From Rhizobium leguminosarum (lineage in GTDB: Bacteria > Pseudomonadota > Alphaproteobacteria > Rhizobiales > Rhizobiaceae), in contig NZ_MZMU01000025.1 in NCBI RefSeq assembly GCF_004123835.1, positions 1 through 64,000 of the forward strand: a stretch of 64,000 nt of DNA, read 5' to 3'. Numbering within the stretch: position 1 is the first letter of the stretch; each line of letters opens with the position of its first letter. Under the pieces are notes generated by a model. That model had not been told where the DNA came from and did not search any database. It saw only the letters and a list, made by a program, of their open reading frames with translations. This document shows positions 1-7,879 of the stretch, one piece after another. Both the position numbers and the translations under genes were made by a program.

Positions 1-3
1 GCC

Positions 4-121
4 GACCTGGTGGTTATGGCGGGGTGGCTGCACCCGTTCCCTTTCCGAACACGGCCGTGAAACGCCCCTGCGCCCATGGTACTTCGTCTTAAGACGCGGG
101 AGAGTAGGTCGCTGCCAGGTC
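4..121 (+). rRNA. rrf: 5S ribosomal RNA
   Basis: The ends pair (GACCTGG at 4-10 with CCAGGTC at 115-121). The interior shows the conserved 5S features, including the CGAAC loop and the GGGAGAGTAGGTCGC 3' half. The length of 118 nt is normal. It is followed by a terminator and tRNA-fMet, the usual 3' end of a rhizobial rRNA operon, so the 16S and 23S genes should lie just outside the window. Confidence 0.95.
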
Positions 122-228
122 TGCAAAACGCAACTTAACGCATGCGCCCGAAGCCGTCAGGCTTCGGTAAGCTGCATGCGTCAACAAAGATAATCTTCTC
201 ATTCACAGCCAACGGCCCAAAGCCGAAA

Positions 229-257
229 CAAAGGGCCGCTCACAAAGCGGCCTTTCG
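229..257 (+). terminator. Rho-independent terminator after 5S rRNA
   Basis: A GCCGCT/AGCGGC stem with a CACAA loop is flanked by AAAG and CTTT, so the stem extends to about ten pairs. It lies between 5S and tRNA-fMet and could reduce read-through into the tRNA. There is no long T run after it. Confidence 0.6.
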
Positions 258-296
258 TGTTATAATACTGCAGCAAATCCCAAGGATTTGCGCTGG

Positions 297-373
<77 letters not shown>

Positions 374-408
374 AATCTTCCAAATAGACCACCATAGACA
401 CAAACACC

Positions 409-434
409 AAAAGCCCGCCTCGTGCGGGCTTTTT
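409..434 (+). terminator. Rho-independent terminator of the rrn-tRNA operon
   Basis: AAAAGCCCGC pairs with GCGGGCTTTT across a five-base loop and ends in a T run. It closes the rRNA-tRNA transcript. It also faces the 3' end of the convergent helicase gene, so it may work in both directions. Confidence 0.85.
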
Positions 435-471
435 GAATTAAGCCAAGGCTTCATCGCGCAGATCCGATCCT

Positions 472-3400
472 TCAGCCCAATCCGTTCTGAGCCAGGAAGT
501 CCGCTGCCTGCATTGTGTCCAAGGCGCCGGCCGTCTCTCTGAAGTAAGGCAGGCCTTGCCAGAGGTTGCGATCGCCGACGATATAGAATCGCCGCTGGGC
601 GCGGGTGAGGGCGACGTTCAAGAGGTTTGGCTTCGATGCGGCCCAGCTCGCCGCCCCGTGATGGTCGGCATCGGCGCCGAGCACCATGAAAACGATGTCT
701 TCCTCCTTGCCCTGGAAGGTATGCACCGTGCCGATCCGTTCCTGCAGCCATTTCGATAGTCTCGGTGGAGACGACCGCGTATTTCCGTTCCAATCACCCC
801 ATGCTGCATGGGCCAGAGCCTGCCTCAGACTGTTCTTGATCTCCTTGAACGGCGAGATGATATAGAGATCCGGCAATGCGCCGTCCCGGCGATAAGTGGC
901 AGTGAGGAGATCGACAATGAAACCCGTCTGTTCTGGAACGGCCTGTTTGCCTGACACACTTCCCTTGACGTCGATCCAGGCGCTGTCGCCATAAAACGGT
1001 GGAGCGTCGCCGGCCGGCCGGCGCTCTTCCAGCCCGAAGACCATCTTGTTCTGATAGGCGATCTGGTTGGCAAGACTGAACATCGGGTCGATGCAGCGAC
1101 GATGGACCCTGAGGGGGCTGCCGATCCAGAGCCCGTCCGCTTCCTCTCCCTGTACGGTCGTTCCATAGCGGTTGGCGGCATCGGCCAGCATCTGCACCGA
1201 CGCCCTGTTCGGCGAATATTGTCCAGTCGCCGTGTGGGGCGAGAGCGCCGAGGTGGCGGTGATCAGCGCACTGGGAAGCGTGAAGACCGGTTCGATCTGC
1301 TGGGGATCGCCGATCACCATGACGCGACGCCCCCGCAACAAGGCCCCGACGGCCGCTTGCGGCACCGCCTGACCGGCTTCATCGATGAAGACCCAGCCGA
1401 TCGAGGCGGCTTCGAGACCGCGGAACTGCCGGGCAAAGGAGGCAAACGTCGTCGACACGATCGGAACGATCATGAAAAGGCTCTGCCAGATCAACGCAAT
1501 GTACTGGCTGTCGGCGGGACCGTTGTTGGAAAGCAGTTTGTTGATGGCGACGATGTTTCCGCCAAAACCTCCGCCCTTCTGGCCAACATCCGCCAGCCAC
1601 GCTTCCTGCAGCGTCAACGCTGCTTCCAGCAATGCCGAACGCAGACCTGCCAGCTCGTCCTGATGCCACAGGCCGTCAATCTGGAAACGGTCGGTTTCGA
1701 GATCGGCGAGACGCCCGGGTAGGGTGGGATGACCGAGAATCGTCCCGAGACGACCGAATTCTTCTCTCTTCCGGGACCAGATTTCCCGTTGTGATCTGAG
1801 CGCCAGTTCGGCCCGCTGATGTCCGCGCAACGCCCGTTTCAGCGCAGGTCCATGAGTTTTTGCAAGTTGACGCTCGCATTCCGCCAGTGCCTTGCGCAGT
1901 TCCAGCTGCCCGCGCGCATTGGCGCCGACATCTTGCCGATGCTGCCGGGCAGGAGTGGTCGGCAACACTCTCTCCCACCACGCAGGAGCGCTGCGGTCGA
2001 GCAACTGTTCCTCCTCTTTCAGATGAGACAAACCTTCCCTGATACGAAGTATTTCGGCTTGGACCATGTCGCATCTGTCCTGCGCTTGCCGAAATTCGCT
2101 TTCGGCTGCTCTGACCCCTTCAAGGGCCTCGCGGCAGAAGGTATCCTGCGAAACCAGGGCGATCTCGTCATAGAGATCGGCATAGCGTGCACATTGGCCG
2201 ATCTTGTCGCGGACCGCGCCGTCGGCGGCATGAAAAGCCGCCGACGCTTCGGCAAAGGTCGGTCCTTCATAGCTTTTCAGCCATTCCCAAATGGTCTGTG
2301 GCTTGTCACTGCCGGACCAGCCGGGCTTCGGCCTGTCGGCGATCTCCATGAAGGCAAAACGTTCCTTGAAGGCTCGGCGGTTCCTGGAGTTGCCGAGCGC
2401 ACAAGCGATCAGCCCCCATGGGCGGTCGTCGTCGGAGAGCTTGACGGTGGCACCATTGTCCTTCTGGCAAGCGATCTTGTGTGCGACCGTCTGCAGATAT
2501 TGGAATGAAGACGTGTCCGCGATCGCGCTCCGCTTGGGAAGGTCGCGCGAGATATTCTCCACGGCGGCGTTGTTGGAGGAGGCGACGACCATTTCGAAAC
2601 CGGCAAGGGCCGGGATCAGCGCCGATATGGAGCTCGTGCTCCGGTCCGCGAAAGTGACGCGGCGCGCCGAACCGCCAAAGGCATCGCGCGCCGTCTTCAA
2701 AGAGGAGAGCACCCGGGCGCGCCGAACGATATTATCCGCGAACATGTCGCGAAGCAGGGTCGTCTTTCCCGTCCCTGGCGGGCCGTTGACCGAGGACAGT
2801 CCTGCTTCCGAAAGGTCGCCAATCGCCGAATTGATCGCAAACTGCTGCATGAGGCTCATTGCGTGGTGAGGTTCGCTGAGCCAACGTCCGCGGTTGAGTT
2901 TTCCAGGATGCAAGGCCCGAACGATCGCCCGGCGTCCCTCCTCCGAGTAGAGGTCGATCCGTTTCTCACGCGCCAGCGGGGTGAGATATTGCCTGAGCGG
3001 CGCGGGGATATCGCCATGCGTGACGCGTATCATCGCCTGCTCGATGTCCTCGATGAAGAAGCTGTTCAGGATCCCGATCTCTTCTTCGGTGTTTGCACTC
3101 TCGTCCTCCTCGTCGTCGGCATCGGGCACATTGCTCTCCTGTGGTGGCGGCAGGGAGAGGACCTCGGGTTTTTCCACCCCGTCTCGATAGCGTATTTCGA
3201 CGGCGGCGATGGGCTTTTCCTGGCGCGAAGCAAAGCCGGCCCAATCGCAGAGCAGTTCATGCAGCGTCAGGATTTCGCCGGCGTCGATCGGCTGATCGTC
3301 CGTGTCCTCGGAAGATGAAGATCTCAGATGCCGCTGTGCCCGAAAGTTTTGGAGTAGTTCCGACAGCTGCCGCTTGCTGTCGGCAAATGCCTCGTGGCTG

Positions 3401-3852
3401 AGCGAGGAGAGGCCGGATTTGCGCACCCGCCCCAGAGCCCATGGCAGCGTCGAAACGGAAAACGTTTCGAACATCGGCTGTCCCAAGGGGGAGAGCTGCA
3501 GGCTGGCAAAGCAGGTATCGCCGTCGAGGTCGCCGCGTTCGGCATCCTCATATTCGGCGATATCGGCTGCAACGCTGTCGAAATGCCTGCGGATGTCGGC
3601 AATTTCCGATTTGCTGAAAACGCCGAGGAACAGGGTAAAACCCGTGATCTGCTTCTCCTCGGGGATCGCTGGACGGCTGAGTGCGGCACCGTCATCCTCA
3701 AGTGTCTTCGCATGCAGCCAGAAAACAGTTCGGCCTTCACCTGAGGCGATACGACTGGAGAGATCGTAAGGAATGAAGAACTCGATTTTGTGCCAGAAAT
3801 CGAGAATGGCCAGAAGCCGTTCCCTTTCGGCGCCATCTGCATTCGTCTGCAT
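472..3852 (-). CDS. Large superfamily 1 (Upf1/Dna2-like) helicase/ATPase
   Basis: A 1126-residue protein with the helicase motifs of the Upf1/NAM7/Dna2 group. Walker A is GPPGTGKTT (about 357-365). Walker B is VFIDEAG, followed by the motif III region GDPQQIEPV. The C-terminal RecA domain carries VHTFQGKEEDIVF and NVALTRAQRRFYIVGD. The N-terminal 340 residues are unlike any domain I recognise and contain an acidic Asp/Glu-rich stretch near 245-260. A charged, possibly coiled-coil insertion separates Walker A from the DEAG motif. It is expected to be an ATP-driven helicase on DNA or RNA. It stands alone, convergent to the rRNA operon. Relatives of this size occur in accessory and defence islands, but no partner nuclease is visible here, so the cellular role is unknown. 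Confidence 0.85.
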   Translation of the reverse strand: MQTNADGAERERLLAILDFWHKIEFFIPYDLSSRIASGEGRTVFWLHAKTLEDDGAALSRPAIPEEKQITGFTLFLGVFSKSEIADIRRHFDSVAADIAEYEDAERGDLDGDTCFASLQLSPLGQPMFETFSVSTLPWALGRVRKSGLSSLSHEAFADSKRQLSELLQNFRAQRHLRSSSSEDTDDQPIDAGEILTLHELLCDWAGFASRQEKPIAAVEIRYRDGVEKPEVLSLPPPQESNVPDADDEEDESANTEEEIGILNSFFIEDIEQAMIRVTHGDIPAPLRQYLTPLAREKRIDLYSEEGRRAIVRALHPGKLNRGRWLSEPHHAMSLMQQFAINSAIGDLSEAGLSSVNGPPGTGKTTLLRDMFADNIVRRARVLSSLKTARDAFGGSARRVTFADRSTSSISALIPALAGFEMVVASSNNAAVENISRDLPKRSAIADTSSFQYLQTVAHKIACQKDNGATVKLSDDDRPWGLIACALGNSRNRRAFKERFAFMEIADRPKPGWSGSDKPQTIWEWLKSYEGPTFAEASAAFHAADGAVRDKIGQCARYADLYDEIALVSQDTFCREALEGVRAAESEFRQAQDRCDMVQAEILRIREGLSHLKEEEQLLDRSAPAWWERVLPTTPARQHRQDVGANARGQLELRKALAECERQLAKTHGPALKRALRGHQRAELALRSQREIWSRKREEFGRLGTILGHPTLPGRLADLETDRFQIDGLWHQDELAGLRSALLEAALTLQEAWLADVGQKGGGFGGNIVAINKLLSNNGPADSQYIALIWQSLFMIVPIVSTTFASFARQFRGLEAASIGWVFIDEAGQAVPQAAVGALLRGRRVMVIGDPQQIEPVFTLPSALITATSALSPHTATGQYSPNRASVQMLADAANRYGTTVQGEEADGLWIGSPLRVHRRCIDPMFSLANQIAYQNKMVFGLEERRPAGDAPPFYGDSAWIDVKGSVSGKQAVPEQTGFIVDLLTATYRRDGALPDLYIISPFKEIKNSLRQALAHAAWGDWNGNTRSSPPRLSKWLQERIGTVHTFQGKEEDIVFMVLGADADHHGAASWAASKPNLLNVALTRAQRRFYIVGDRNLWQGLPYFRETAGALDTMQAADFLAQNGLG

Positions 3853-3986
3853 GACTTCTCACTGAGGAGTTGCAAAAATAGGCTCGCGCTTTCTTTTAGC
3901 AACGATTGCAGCTCAAAATCAAAGACCATGGTGACTGCGCGTCCCGGAGCCGCCGGACCGCATTTCCGCACCATGGCAAAACCGCG

Positions 3987-5639
3987 TCAATGCAGACGCG
4001 GTCGGCGTCGTTCGCTGAGTTGCCGTCCCCGGTTCCAGCGGGCGATGGTCTCCGGCACGACGTCCGTCTTGCCAACGGCGGGTTCGCCGATCGAGCGCAG
4101 GCGTTCGAGGGCAACACCCGCCTTGGCGGCATATTCGAGCGAGGTCGGATCGTCCGAATGCACGTCCTGGATCGCGGCGAAGACGGCCTCCGCCTCGGTC
4201 AGCCGTTTGCTGGCCGCAAGGGCGATGCCACGCTTGTAATGCGCCTGGATGAGATGCGGCCCGATCTCGCCGACCTGGCGGAAAGTCTCCGCGGCCTGGT
4301 CGTATTGATGCAGGGCGAGCTGCGTGTCGCCAAGCCGCATTTGGATCGGTGTCGGATCGGGCGCTCGCTCGACGAGAGCCTTGTAGGCAGCCAGTGCCTC
4401 CGTCAGCTTTCCTCGGTCGAACAGCAAATTGGCGAGCCCGAATTCCGCACCGGTATGGCCGGGAGCAGATTGCAGGACCTGGTTGAAGGCGATCTCCGCT
4501 TTACCACGAGCGCCGTTGCGGTACATGTCGAGCGCCTGCTCGTAGACGAAACGAATGCTGCGTGGGTTGAGCACGCCGTGCAGGTTCTGGCCGTTGCGGG
4601 TGCGGAACAGCGTGCAGCTGATCCGCCGTTCCTCCACCCCGAACATATATTTATAGGGTTCGTTTCCGCGCAGGAAATCATAGGTCTTGAAGCCGTGCTC
4701 GATCGCCCGCCGGATGCAGTAGCCATGCAGGATGAGGCCGGGAGACGGCGTCTTCCAGTTTTCGTCGCGGCCGGTGATATAAAAGAGGATCGCCTTCTTC
4801 TGCCGGTCGACGATATTCGCCAGCGCGCCGAGCGGCTGATCGCCATACCAAAAGACCGGCACTTCGAGATTGCCGCTGTTGAAACAGTCCATCAGCATTT
4901 CGCGCGTGGTGATGATCAGACGTTCGGTCCGCTCCGTGCCTTTGCGGGCACTCCACTTGATCCGCCAGAGATTGAAGAGGATGTCCAAGTCCCGATCAAC
5001 AGTCTCGGCGGTTGCCATCGTGATCCGGTAAATATCACCGCCTTCGACCTTGCGCAGGAAGCGCCGGAGCTTTTGGCGCGTCTGGCTGCTCATGCTCTGT
5101 TCGAGATAGTCGTCGAAGCTCGCCGGCAGGGGGACGATCGGGCAGATCGTATTGTCGATATTCTCGCTGTTCTTGGGTGAGCTGTCGCGAAACATCACCT
5201 CCGGCCCCTGCAGCGCCTTGATCATCTTCTCGCGCCGGCCGGCGGGGCCGCTGAAATATTCGAGCTTCAGGTCGGTCCAGTTCTGATGTTTGAGAAACGA
5301 AGCAAAGCCGGCAATGGCATGCTGCTCGTAATCCGGCCTGACGATGAAACCGGTATAATCGGCCGCAAAATTCCCGGCCATGATGATTTCGTCGTAGAAG
5401 AGCCCGGTCTTCTCGTTCAGATGCGTGATGAGGCGCAACGGAAAGAAGGCGACATAGGGTGCTTCGGGATCGCGTTCGCGAAGGGCGAGGATGAACCAGC
5501 GGCGCCGGCGGGAGAGATAATTCTTCAGCCATATCCAGGAGAGGAAATGCTGCGCGTCGGGATCTTCCAGGAAGACCTGATCCCAGTTCTCGCGTACCGC
5601 CTCGAACCCGGCAATGGTGTCGATAATATCTATGCGCAT
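3987..5639 (-). CDS. CelD/FemAB-type GNAT acetyltransferase with C-terminal TPR repeats
   Basis: The N-terminal 350 residues match the CelD/BcsL-like acyltransferase family: a first GNAT-like fold containing SWIWLKNYL, then a second with PSPGLILHGYCIRRAIEHG and YDFLRGNEPYKYMFG. From about residue 380 there are several tetratricopeptide repeats with the usual Ala/Gly/Tyr pattern (YRNGARGKAEIAFNQVL, LTEALAAYKALV, YDQAAETFRQVG). Such enzymes are thought to transfer acyl or aminoacyl groups during envelope polysaccharide or peptidoglycan synthesis, and the TPR tail may dock a partner. I chose the ATG at 5639, which has a G-rich run just upstream. An in-frame ATG at 5660 would add seven residues but has no clear ribosome site. 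It is monocistronic. Confidence 0.8.
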   Translation of the reverse strand: MRIDIIDTIAGFEAVRENWDQVFLEDPDAQHFLSWIWLKNYLSRRRRWFILALRERDPEAPYVAFFPLRLITHLNEKTGLFYDEIIMAGNFAADYTGFIVRPDYEQHAIAGFASFLKHQNWTDLKLEYFSGPAGRREKMIKALQGPEVMFRDSSPKNSENIDNTICPIVPLPASFDDYLEQSMSSQTRQKLRRFLRKVEGGDIYRITMATAETVDRDLDILFNLWRIKWSARKGTERTERLIITTREMLMDCFNSGNLEVPVFWYGDQPLGALANIVDRQKKAILFYITGRDENWKTPSPGLILHGYCIRRAIEHGFKTYDFLRGNEPYKYMFGVEERRISCTLFRTRNGQNLHGVLNPRSIRFVYEQALDMYRNGARGKAEIAFNQVLQSAPGHTGAEFGLANLLFDRGKLTEALAAYKALVERAPDPTPIQMRLGDTQLALHQYDQAAETFRQVGEIGPHLIQAHYKRGIALAASKRLTEAEAVFAAIQDVHSDDPTSLEYAAKAGVALERLRSIGEPAVGKTDVVPETIARWNRGRQLSERRRPRLH

Positions 5640-5764
5640 GTCCGCCCCCCAATACCCCATACGTCACTCGGGAGGTTTCATTCTAGTGGGAAACACCGAT
5701 CTTCAAATAAACCGTCCGGATGATTTAAGTGGCCTAAATGGGATTAGTCCTGAGCCGGCGCATA

Positions 5765-5886
5765 ACCCAAAATCGCAATCGGTTTTGGTGAAAATGATGC
5801 ACAGATTCAAAGTGATAGAGCGCAACGCGTCCTGAAGGATGCTGCGCTTCAACGACCTCGCCCGAAAGTGTGCAGCGGTTTTGAGA
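5765..5886. repeat. Modular intergenic palindromic repeat
   Basis: Three modules lie in a row. First is a CCAAAA/TTTTGG hairpin. Then comes the linker ATTCAAAGTGATAGAGCG, followed by the imperfect hairpin AGCGCA...TCCT/AGGA...TGCGCT (5819-5848). Last is a copy of CGCCCGAAAGTGTGCAGCGGTTTT (5863 onward). The linker recurs near 48693 and, in reverse, near 60600. The last module recurs at 61164. It fills most of the 5661-5908 intergenic gap, where I see no gene. Confidence 0.65.
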
Positions 5887-5908
5887 ACCTCCATACATAA
5901 GGATTAGA

Positions 5909-6400
5909 TCAGAGCTCGCCGGAGATCTGCGGGCTCGCATGGATGAAGGCCCAGAGCGTCCGGCTGATGGCGACGATCTCGGCGATCGACTTTTCCAGAT
6001 GCTCGATCTCGCGCGCGTCCATCTGTTCGATCTTGCCGTAGCGGATCTCCTTGTCGTCCTCGACGAGCCGCATCAGCTGCGTGCTCGAAATCTCTCCCTT
6101 TTCGTCGAAAGAATAGATGCAGTGATTGTACTTGTTGCGGACCTTGGACTCCTTCTTCAGCCGCGACATGGCTGAAAGGATCGCCTTGCGGTCGGAAGGG
6201 GAGGTCGAAGCGAGCTTGGACAGCCGTTCGATGAGATCGATCCTGGCACGCGTGGTGTTGAGCGTCAGGAACACGACGATTGCCGCATCCTTTTCGACCC
6301 GGAGAAGATGGGCGATGATGTAGATCAGCAGGCTTTCGGTGTTCGTCCAGACATAGTTCAGGCGGCCGACCCGCAGCAGGACATCGGACATCGCCGCCAT
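5909..6400 (-). CDS. Hypothetical protein (about 163 aa)
   Basis: A soluble, largely helical, charged protein (RVGRLNYVWTNTESLLIYII, ARIDLIERLSKLA, EKSIAEIVAISRTLWAFIH) with no signal peptide or membrane segment. I do not recognise a characterised family. The start at 6400 is preceded by GGAGAAAGGG at good spacing. An upstream ATG at 6457 lacks such a site. It stands alone between the acetyltransferase gene and the secretion operon. A second overlapping frame covers almost the same bases, but this frame has the better ribosome site and a more natural composition. Confidence 0.65.
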   Translation of the reverse strand: MAAMSDVLLRVGRLNYVWTNTESLLIYIIAHLLRVEKDAAIVVFLTLNTTRARIDLIERLSKLASTSPSDRKAILSAMSRLKKESKVRNKYNHCIYSFDEKGEISSTQLMRLVEDDKEIRYGKIEQMDAREIEHLEKSIAEIVAISRTLWAFIHASPQISGEL

Positions 6401-6520
6401 GCTTGACCCTTTCTCCCCGGAGGGAATCCCATCCCTCAAGGGATGACATGTGGACATTACATCAGAGCAACGGGCAAGTCCGTCATATTTACCGGATCGC
6501 CCATGCCGGATCGCCAGCGA

Positions 6521-7879
6521 TCAGCGCTCCTTGAAAGCCCGGGACATGCTGTCGGTGATCGGTTTGCTCAGATATTCGAAGAAGGTGCGTTCCGACGTCT
6601 GAATCAGCACTTCGGCCGGCATGCCGGGAACGGGATGGAAATTGTGCACCCGCGCAATCTCGGAATCGGGTATTCCGACGCGGACGATATAGACGTCCTT
6701 GACCGAAGCTCCCGAATTTTCCTCGATCGAATCGGCTGAGACGTAGAAGACCTTGCCCTGCAGAACAGGGGTCGTGCGCCGGTCGAGCGCCGTGAGGCGG
6801 ATCGAGGCCGTTTCTCCCTCATGCAACTGATCGATCGAGGTACGCAGCACCTGCGCTTCCAGGATCAGCGGCACATGCGCCGGCAGGATCTCCATGATCG
6901 GCTTTCCTGTCGTGATGACACCGCCGGCTGTGTGAAAATAGGAGCGCACCACCGTGCCCGACACCGGCGAGCGGATAGTGGTGCGTTCGAGCACGCCGGC
7001 GGCCTCGCGCATCTGTTCGCGCACACTGTCCAGATCGGTTTCGGCGGTCTCGAGCGCATCGAGTGCCGCCTGCTTGTTGGAGTTGACGGCGATGACGGCT
7101 TCCTGGCGGAATTTGGCGATCTCCGCCTCGCTCTCGTTGAGCTCGCCGTTCAGTCGAGCAATGTCGCCCATCGCATCGGCGATCGCCCGCTCGATTGCCA
7201 GCAGATCCGTCTTGCGCATATAGCCGACCTTAACCAGCCGAGCCTTGGAGTCGCGTTCCTCGGTCAGCAGCGACAGCTGCCTTTCGAAGGATTCTCGCTG
7301 GCCCCTATAGCCGGCGAACCGGAATTCGAGCGATGCGATGTTCTTCCCGATCAGATTGAGCTGCTCTTCAAGCTTGATCTGCTTGCTGTGGAAGACGACG
7401 TTCTGGCTCTGGATGATCGCGTTGATGTCGGGATCGCTGGCCTCCTTCGTCACGATATCGGGAAGCTGGAATTCGCGCAGGCCCTGCGCTTCGGCACGGA
7501 GCCTGGCGACGACGGCTTCCAGGCGCAGGCGGCGAAGCTGCAGCATTCTCTCGTTCGAGCGGGATGCTGTGGGATCGAGGGTCAACAGGATGTCGCCTTC
7601 CTTGACCGTGTCGCCTTCGCTGACGCGCATCTCCTTGATGATGCCGCCTTCCAGATGCTGGACGATCTTGTTATTGCCGGTTGCGACGAAACTTCCCTGC
7701 GCGATAACGGCGGAGGCGAGCGGCGCCGTCGCCGCCCAGAAGCCGAAGCCGCCGAACGACGTGAAGAGAACCGTCAGGCCGACGATGCTGTGCACACGGA
7801 TCGAGCGCGGCACATCGCTATACCATTCGAGCTGCGCCGGACCGGTTGTCTCCCGATTTTTCCGTCCCATGTCGTTCAT
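6521..7879 (-). CDS. Type I secretion membrane-fusion protein (HlyD/PrtE family)
   Basis: A 452-residue periplasmic adaptor. It has a cytoplasmic N-terminus and one membrane segment (about residues 30-55, IVGLTVLFTSFGGFGFWAA). A lipoyl-like half domain follows (GSFVATGNNKIVQHLEGGII...VSEGDTVKEGDILL). Then come a long coiled-coil hairpin (about 90-290) and the second lipoyl half with a beta barrel (TTIRSPVSGTVVRSY, ILPAHVPLILEAQV). The family joins the inner-membrane ABC exporter to a TolC-type outer-membrane channel. The start codon overlaps the stop of the exporter gene by four bases (ATGA), so the two are translationally coupled. No TolC homologue is in the window. It resembles PrsE of R. 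leguminosarum in kind, but I cannot say it is that gene. Confidence 0.92.
   Translation of the reverse strand: MNDMGRKNRETTGPAQLEWYSDVPRSIRVHSIVGLTVLFTSFGGFGFWAATAPLASAVIAQGSFVATGNNKIVQHLEGGIIKEMRVSEGDTVKEGDILLTLDPTASRSNERMLQLRRLRLEAVVARLRAEAQGLREFQLPDIVTKEASDPDINAIIQSQNVVFHSKQIKLEEQLNLIGKNIASLEFRFAGYRGQRESFERQLSLLTEERDSKARLVKVGYMRKTDLLAIERAIADAMGDIARLNGELNESEAEIAKFRQEAVIAVNSNKQAALDALETAETDLDSVREQMREAAGVLERTTIRSPVSGTVVRSYFHTAGGVITTGKPIMEILPAHVPLILEAQVLRTSIDQLHEGETASIRLTALDRRTTPVLQGKVFYVSADSIEENSGASVKDVYIVRVGIPDSEIARVHNFHPVPGMPAEVLIQTSERTFFEYLSKPITDSMSRAFKER

Noticed and set aside
5904-6449. An overlapping 181-codon frame in place of the hypothetical at 5909-6400.
   Set aside because: It is Arg/Gly/His-rich without structure-like pattern, and the other frame has the ribosome site GGAGAAAGGG.
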